Assembly (NCBI GenBank): GCA_003024985.2 | Contig: PXIH01S0000407.1 | Source: Euperipatoides rowelli | Lineage: Eukaryota; Onychophora; Udeonychophora; Euonychophora; Peripatopsidae | DNA: 13,393 nt | Strand: one strand, 5' to 3' | Shown: in pieces, positions 9,253-13,393 of the stretch | How the letters are laid out: each line of letters starts with the position of its first letter | Position numbering within the stretch: the stretch's first letter is position 1 | Notes under the pieces: generated by a model | What the model saw: the letters and a program-made list of their open reading frames with translations, nothing else | Databases searched by the model: none | What the model was told of the DNA's origin: nothing | Program-made: the position numbers and the translations under genes

Positions 9253-10074
9253 GTAACTATATCGTATGGTGCAAATAAAGTTATAATTTCCCATTTTATT
9301 TATTAATGTAGGTCCATTTTAAAATTTATAGATTTAGTTTGAATTTGAAATCTAATCATCAGAAGGCCTTTATCATATTAGATTTATGCTTGATCATATA
9401 ATCATCTTGGTGTAATCTAGCTACTTATTAAATTTCATACTAAATATCTCTATAAAATTAATATAAATACTTTGCCACACTATTTGTCAAATAATATGGG
9501 CTGTTTAAGTCAACTGCACCATATTGTAATAGGGTTCAAACCAGGGTCATCTTTAAAGTTTGAGAGTGAACAATGAAATAAATTGCTGGTGATTTTCAGA
9601 AGAAAGTTTGAGCTCTTTTTTGCCTTAGGTATCAGTGCTTACATGGGAGTTGAGATTCAATTTGCAAGAAAGATAAATATGTAATATTTTATTTTACTGT
9701 ATATGATGTTTTTACTAGTAGAGTTTTTCGTAAGCCAGACAATTTCCTTTTATATGATTTTTGTGGCAAATTTTACATGCGTGGTGTAATTTTATGGGGT
9801 CACCATTACTAAACAGTACTTTGTCTCATTCATTGTCTGATTGACGAATCTGAAATAAATTATTTGTTCCACATTTAAACAACTTAAAATTTTCTTTCAA
9901 TGCCAAATTGTCTGTTATTGATTTTAGACCATGGCAACATTATGTTTTCCCTCCAACTTAATTTCAGGGTGAACAAATTAAAATCATCATAAAATATTAA
10001 ATTAATAATGTTATATTTATGTTAGTTTATTATAGTTTTATAACTTCTTATAATAATAAACCATTATTCTTAAG
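9253..10074 (+). other. Intron H-I (822 nt)
   Basis: AT-rich with no element that can be named with confidence. On the minus strand at 9777-9739 a short frame reads CKICHKNHIKGNC, spaced like a small zinc knuckle, but stops lie close on both sides. The acceptor is the weak ATTATTCTTAAG. Confidence 0.5.
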
Positions 10075-10161
10075 GTGAACCTAATGCTGAGTCTCTTAAA
10101 AGACCAATCACATCAGGCAAGGGAGAAATAAAAACAAGACGTGATTCAGACCACAAAAAAG
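10075..10161 (+). CDS. Exon I, repeat unit 9 (basic motif KTRR)
   Basis: An 87-nt exon after TTCTTAAG and before GTAAGA, the best donor of the set. It encodes EPNAESLKRPITSGKGEI then KTRRDSDHKK. The upstream Arg of the furin motif is Lys here, leaving the dibasic R-R followed by D-S-D. An extra K-R pair appears in the first half (SLKRPITS), a possible additional cleavage point not found in other units. Confidence 0.84.
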
Positions 10162-11155
10162 GTAAGATTTTGTATTTTTATCACTAGGTGCATCCCATTA
10201 TAATCATTGATGGGGAACAATGTAATTTTGAAGATTTTTTTTATTAATTACTTTGTTTTCAATGCTTCATTCTTTAGTTGAAGTCTACATTGGCATTTTA
10301 AACTATCATTTCAAGCACCAATTGTTTTTCTGGGGATTTTAGGGTACACATAATGGAATAGTTAAATGATGAACTGTGAATTATATAATACAATGTTCAT
10401 AGCTTTTTGTGTGTGATTGAATTTTAGGTGTAAATCATTTGACATTTTAGTTGTAATTTCACTAAGCCTGTGAACACCTGTATTCATTAATTTGTATTAT
10501 CATGTTTTGATAGAAGGAAAATTGGATATCCATGCTTTATATATGGCTAAAAGCAGATAAAAATTAATTTAAATTAAGAATAAGAACTTGCCAAGCATTT
10601 TATTCGGCCAGAAATTTATTGTTGAAGTTTCCACAAAAGATACAGTAAAAGTCCAAAAATCTGGACTGCTTGGGGATTTGGTCAGTCCGGATTTTCCGGA
10701 TTCTCAGGCAGAACTTTAAAAATTCAAATTTAAGGAATAAAGAAGAGATTAACAGGTTAAATTTTATTTCCAAATAAAAATATGATTAAACAATTAAAAA
10801 AAGGAAGTTATTTCATACAAAATAAATATTTAATTTTGGTTTATTTATAAAATACAACAGTAAGACACAATATAATTAAACTATTTACAGTACTTTTATC
10901 ATGAATCTATTCAAAATGGCTGCCACTATCTAGTCCGGATTCTCATGTGGTCCGGATTTCTGGCATCCGGATTTTTGGACTTTAACTGTATTCAAACTTC
11001 TTAAACAAAAAGGTACATAATAAGATGGAGAAATGCAATATAAATAAATAAGAAAAAAGCAAACAGTTACTGAAGAAACATTCAGTGATTGAAAAGGAAA
11101 CAAATTAAAAAATATATAGGCTATATATATGAATTCATTGTAATAATTTTTTTAG
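10162..11155 (+). other. Intron I-J (994 nt)
   Basis: Contains the pogo/Tigger-like element at 10643-10988. The flanks of that element are AT-rich and show no other recognisable content. The acceptor TAATTTTTTTAG ends at 11155. Confidence 0.65.
10643..10988. mobile_element. Non-autonomous pogo/Tigger-like MITE (346 bp)
   Basis: The left end begins CAGTAAAAGTCCAAAAATC (from 10643) and the right end, read as reverse complement from 10988, begins CAGTTAAAGTCCAAAAATC. The 23-bp ends match at 21 positions. A TA dinucleotide flanks each side (10641-10642 and 10989-10990), the target duplication expected of Tc1/mariner-pogo superfamily elements. Several subterminal CCGGATT motifs lie just inside both ends, possibly transposase-binding sites. 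No transposase frame is present inside, so it depended on an autonomous relative. The pogo/Tigger assignment rests on the CAGT start and the TA site and is not certain within the superfamily. Confidence 0.85.
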
Positions 11156-11242
11156 GTGAATCTGTTGCTGACACTCTTGAAACTCCGCTCACATCTAATA
11201 AAAGGGAACAGAGAACAAGACGTGATACAGACCAGAAGAAAG
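11156..11242 (+). CDS. Exon J, repeat unit 10 (furin motif RTRR)
   Basis: An 87-nt exon after TTTTTTTAG, with the unusual weak donor GTGCAA. It encodes ESVADTLETPLTSNKREQ then RTRRDTDQKK. An extra K-R pair sits in the middle (SNKREQ), so this unit has two basic sites. The weak donor might make it prone to skipping, which would not disturb the frame. Confidence 0.86.
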
Positions 11243-12073
11243 GTGCAAAATAAAATTATTAGCTCCTTTACAGTCATATTTTTAAATTCCATATGTTAAT
11301 ATGAGTTGACTTTGTAATTTCACAACTGTGCCATAACATCATATTTCAGTTATACATTCTCTATTATTTATTAGTTTGGCCATATAAAGATTCAAAGATA
11401 TATTTCAAATATCACATTTTAATTGCTCCTCTCTTCTTCGTTTAAATGGACTACTTTTATTAGGTCTATTTTGTTATACAGTATTTTTTTATTACAAGTT
11501 TCAGAAGCTTATTATACAGTATTAACTTTTTTATAATTAAATCAGCTTAGTTTTCTGGGAAATACAAATTATTGCCTTGAAACTTAAAAATTGATTTTTA
11601 ATTATAAAAATGTTTGTAAGAAGTTCCACCTGTTGGCACCTCATAATCATATTAAATTTTCTTTATTTTGAACTCAAATATGCTTGTTTAGTTTACCAGA
11701 ATTTGCTATTGACTGAAGAAAATTGAATTTCCTATTCAAACTTTTCACTAGTGCCCCAGCTGCTTATCTGCACTTATATATTTAAACTGCCCTTAGAAAT
11801 TGAGTTAAATTGAAAAAGTAAATTTTTGGTTTATGGCCAGCTACATTTTGAGAAACTATCTCTCTATTCAAATGTTTTACTTAATTAGGCTTTCTGCTCA
11901 TGAAAACATTGCTTCAGAATTTTATTTTAATATTATTGTAGCCTACTTATTATTTTGTTTAGGTTATTTATTAAGATTTAATTATAATTTTTAAATATTA
12001 AATTATTATTGTTTAATTTTAGTATAAAATTTGTTGTAGTTTTAAGATATATTGTAATGATTACTGTATGTAG
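11243..12073 (+). other. Intron J-K (831 nt)
   Basis: AT-rich. From about 11868 to the acceptor at 12073 it is homologous to 8541-8773, the end of intron E-F. No transposon or additional exon is recognised in the first 600 nt. Confidence 0.65.
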
Positions 12074-12160
12074 GTGAACCTGTTACCGAGTCTCTTGAAA
12101 CTTCGCTCACATCTAACAAAGGAGAACAGAGAACAAGGCGGGATACAGAACATAATAAAG
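11868..12160 (+). repeat. Copy of the intron end plus exon also found at 8541-8845
   Basis: Shared landmarks in the same order are ATTCAAAT (8541 and 11868), TTAGG followed closely by TCTGCTCA, TACTTATTATTTTG versus TACTCATTATTTTG, GTTTAATTTTAGTAT versus GTTTAAATTTAGTAT, TAGTTTTAAGAT, and then the homologous exon. The similarity covers about 230 nt of intron before exons F and K. This shows that exon copies moved together with flanking intron DNA. Confidence 0.75.
12074..12160 (+). CDS. Exon K, repeat unit 11 (furin motif RTRR), last unit seen
   Basis: An 87-nt exon after GTATGTAG, donor GTACAG. It encodes EPVTESLETSLTSNKGEQ then RTRRDTEHNK. The tail differs slightly from the norm (T-E-H-N-K instead of T-D-H-K-K). 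No further unit is found in the remaining 1233 bases. The exon ends in a split Gly codon and an open donor, so the gene continues beyond the window or into an unrecognised exon. Confidence 0.87.
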
Positions 12161-12211
12161 GTACAGTACTGTTTTCCTACCATCAGCAATTTTTTATTAT
12201 TATCCTTGTTA

Positions 12212-13017
12212 ATTTTTCACGCCAAAGCGATGTCGTTTTGGGGTATGTATTGATGAAAACTCAACCTTTCTTTCCACAATAACAAACTTTCATCTATACA
12301 CAAGTTATGAAAAGGGTTAAAGTAAATAATAAATTTATCCTTCAGATGTGTTATTATTTTATGCAGTTTGAATAAGTAGCTACCTGTTAGATTCTCATTA
12401 TTGAAAAAGGGAAGTTTCCATAACAACAAATAAAACTGTCCTGAGAAATAATAGACTTCAGAAAATTGGAGTTTCAATCATACTTTCAGTGCTTCAGTAC
12501 TTCCTAATTTGTTTCTTCTTAACATGTGCTATCAGTAAACAGTTACTAAAAATGTGTAAATTTCACTATCAGTTGTAGGAACCATTTGCACAACTTTGAC
12601 CTGTCAAGCGCATCTTGTTTCAGAGAAAATTTGTGTACAGTATCTGTTTGTTTCATTTATGATAATTTCTACTAAATCTGCATAAAATTTTTTTACAGTT
12701 GGTGTATCTGATAGCTGTTCAGTACATTTTGAGCCAGCCTGCAAAGGAATCGTCAAAATTGAATAGTACTGGTTTGTAGTTTGAATCAGCGCTCCAGTTG
12801 AATTTACTTATGTTTTGCGTTGGTGTAGTTTAGCCTTCTTGCAAGACGACATGCTTTCCTGCAAATTCATTCTCACTAGAATTACTATCACTCTAGAAGA
12901 AACTGAATTATATTTGTCATCACTTTTCTTCTAACTCCTCTTCTGAAAAAGAACTTGCTGTATAAGATGTTCAGAAATTTCATTGTCGGTCAAAAATCTC
13001 TTATGCGCCACAGCCAT
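12212..13017 (-). pseudogene. Broken, 3'-truncated piggyBac-type transposase (DDE_Tnp_1_7 family)
   Basis: Read on the minus strand from an ATG at 13017-13015, pieces in all three frames follow the order of piggyBac/PGBD transposases. First comes an N-terminal piece with RFLTDNEI, then a Ser/Glu/Asp-rich stretch (about 12950-12865), then ADLVEIIINETNRY with the family ETNRY motif at 12654-12640. Next are PTTDSEIYTFL (about 12577-12545), LLIAHVKKKQIRKY (12538-12497), ETPIF and FYLLL pieces, NLCIDESLLLWKERLSFHQY (about 12306-12247), and finally KRHRFGVK (12238-12215). The Asp of IDES (12294-12292) aligns with the first catalytic Asp of the DDD triad; the others would lie past the truncation. 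In-frame stops at 12606-12604 and 12496-12494 and frame changes near 12948, 12540, 12463 and 12241 show it is dead. The longest intact piece is 12477-12217. No terminal repeats or TTAA pair were identified. Confidence 0.88.
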
Positions 13018-13197
13018 TTTATAAGATCAGTAACTACAGAACTTTCAGCAACACCATCTAGATAATACGGTACTGTAATTCAAGTAATTACTGTTTCTAC
13101 TAGCAGCCAATAGATGGCAGCACCTCCCTACCAAGTTTCAATATCAACCATAAATTTACGAACATACTGTTTAAAGATACTGTATATTTTGAAAACG

Positions 13198-13213
13198 TAC
13201 AGTATATACTGTA
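13198..13213. repeat. Perfect 16-bp palindrome TACAGTATATACTGTA
   Basis: The sequence equals its own reverse complement. It lies among other TACTGTA/TACAGTA motifs (for example near 13167-13190) upstream of the piggyBac start codon. It may be part of a decayed element terminus or simply AT-rich palindromic DNA. Confidence 0.7.
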
Positions 13214-13393
13214 TATGGGAGTACGCTGTGTGACACAATTTTAGAAAATGTACATTAACAGGCAAGGGTGACTGCAGGGGGAAGGGGAGAAAGGGGCACC
13301 CCCCCCCTGAGATTGAAAACAAAAAATATTTAAAGGGGAGACACTGGTCGAAAATCTATCTTCAAGACAGATAAAGCTAGTACTTTTAAACTT

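Larger units (their letters stand above)
404..12160 (+). other. Internal part of a gene built from eleven tandem homologous phase 1-1 mini-exons (A-K)
   Basis: Eleven short plus-strand segments encode variants of one unit; all are bounded by AG and GT, all are open in the same phase, and all lengths are multiples of three (ten of 87 nt, one of 72 nt). The consensus begins G-[DE]-P-V-x-E, continues LETSLTS-[GNS]-K-G-E-Q, and ends RT[KR]RDTD-x-KK, with the closing Gly split across the intron. The product is rich in E, D, K, R, T and S, has no Trp or Tyr, and has Cys only in C and D, so a disordered polyampholyte is likely. Basic R-x-[KR]-R motifs recur once per unit, which would suit a secreted precursor cleaved by a furin-like convertase; this is inferred, since no signal peptide lies in the window. 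Introns are 2239, 1562, 1271, 1087, 1776, 117, 116, 822, 994 and 831 nt. The family is not recognised and both gene ends lie outside or are unidentified. Confidence 0.85.
12161..13393 (+). other. Downstream intron or flank, largely occupied by an antisense piggyBac fossil
   Basis: From about 12212 to 13017 it is the piggyBac remnant. The part from 13018 to 13393 holds the probable 5' flank of that element, a 16-bp palindrome at 13198-13213, a G-rich then C-rich patch with nine C at 13299-13307, and no convincing exon. A minus-strand open frame at 13128-13322 shows no known domain. Confidence 0.6.

Noticed and set aside
9533-9542. GGTTCAAACC resembling a tRNA/SINE B box
   Set aside because: No A box or tRNA-like fold upstream and no poly-A or repeat tail downstream.
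404-12160. Regular spacing considered as a CRISPR array or satellite
   Set aside because: Unit distances range from 189 to 2326 nt, the units are coding and diverged, and splice signals bound every unit; it is an exon array in a eukaryotic gene.
12701-12768. Possible terminal exon after TTTTTTTACAG, giving about 21 codons in phase 1 then TAG
   Set aside because: The segment is explained by the antisense piggyBac fossil, which reads through it collinearly on the minus strand, so the acceptor and short frame are most likely coincidence.
13128-13322. 64-codon minus-strand open frame
   Set aside because: It lies upstream of the piggyBac start codon, includes low-complexity G/C runs and shows no domain; probably non-coding flank.

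Overview
The window looks like AT-rich nuclear DNA from an animal, probably an invertebrate; no species can be named from the sequence. The evidence is spliceosomal introns, very short exons, poly-A/T and poly-G tracts, and fossils of eukaryotic DNA transposons (piggyBac and pogo/Tigger types). There are no bacterial features. No start codon, signal peptide, promoter or convincing last exon of the gene is visible, so the window holds an internal slice of a larger plus-strand gene.

The main content is one plus-strand gene made of at least eleven homologous mini-exons, here called A to K: 404-490, 2730-2816, 4379-4465, 5737-5823, 6911-6997, 8774-8845, 8963-9049, 9166-9252, 10075-10161, 11156-11242 and 12074-12160. 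Ten are exactly 87 nt and F is 72 nt. Each has AG before and GT after, starts with the last two bases of a codon and ends with the first base of the next. Every exon is therefore a symmetric phase 1-1 module that adds 29 (or 24) residues without shifting the frame. Together they encode 314 residues of a low-complexity, charge-balanced repeat. The unit runs G-[DE]-P-V-x-E-x-x-x-T-S-x-T-S, then a Lys/Arg and Gly/Glu/Gln stretch, then R-T-[KR]-R-D-T-D-x-K-K. I do not recognise the family. Seven of eleven units carry an R-x-[KR]-R motif followed by Asp or Thr, the minimal furin/proprotein-convertase motif, at a regular spacing. This suggests a precursor cut into about eleven similar peptides, but that is inference.

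The array has layers. Exons A-E have Asp at position 2, long introns (1.1-2.2 kb) and more divergence. Exons F-K have Glu there and resemble each other more. F, G and H form a compact cluster with introns of 117 and 116 nt that are homologous to each other. The introns before F and K share about 230 bases of homology, so exons spread together with flanking intron DNA.

The rest is intron with mobile-element debris: a 346-bp pogo/Tigger-like MITE (10643-10988), a possible second palindromic element (3030-3461), and small direct and inverted repeats. From about 13017 down to 12212 on the minus strand, just past exon K, lies a multiply broken, 3'-truncated piggyBac transposase. The 86-codon minus-strand open frame at 12217-12477 is one piece of it.
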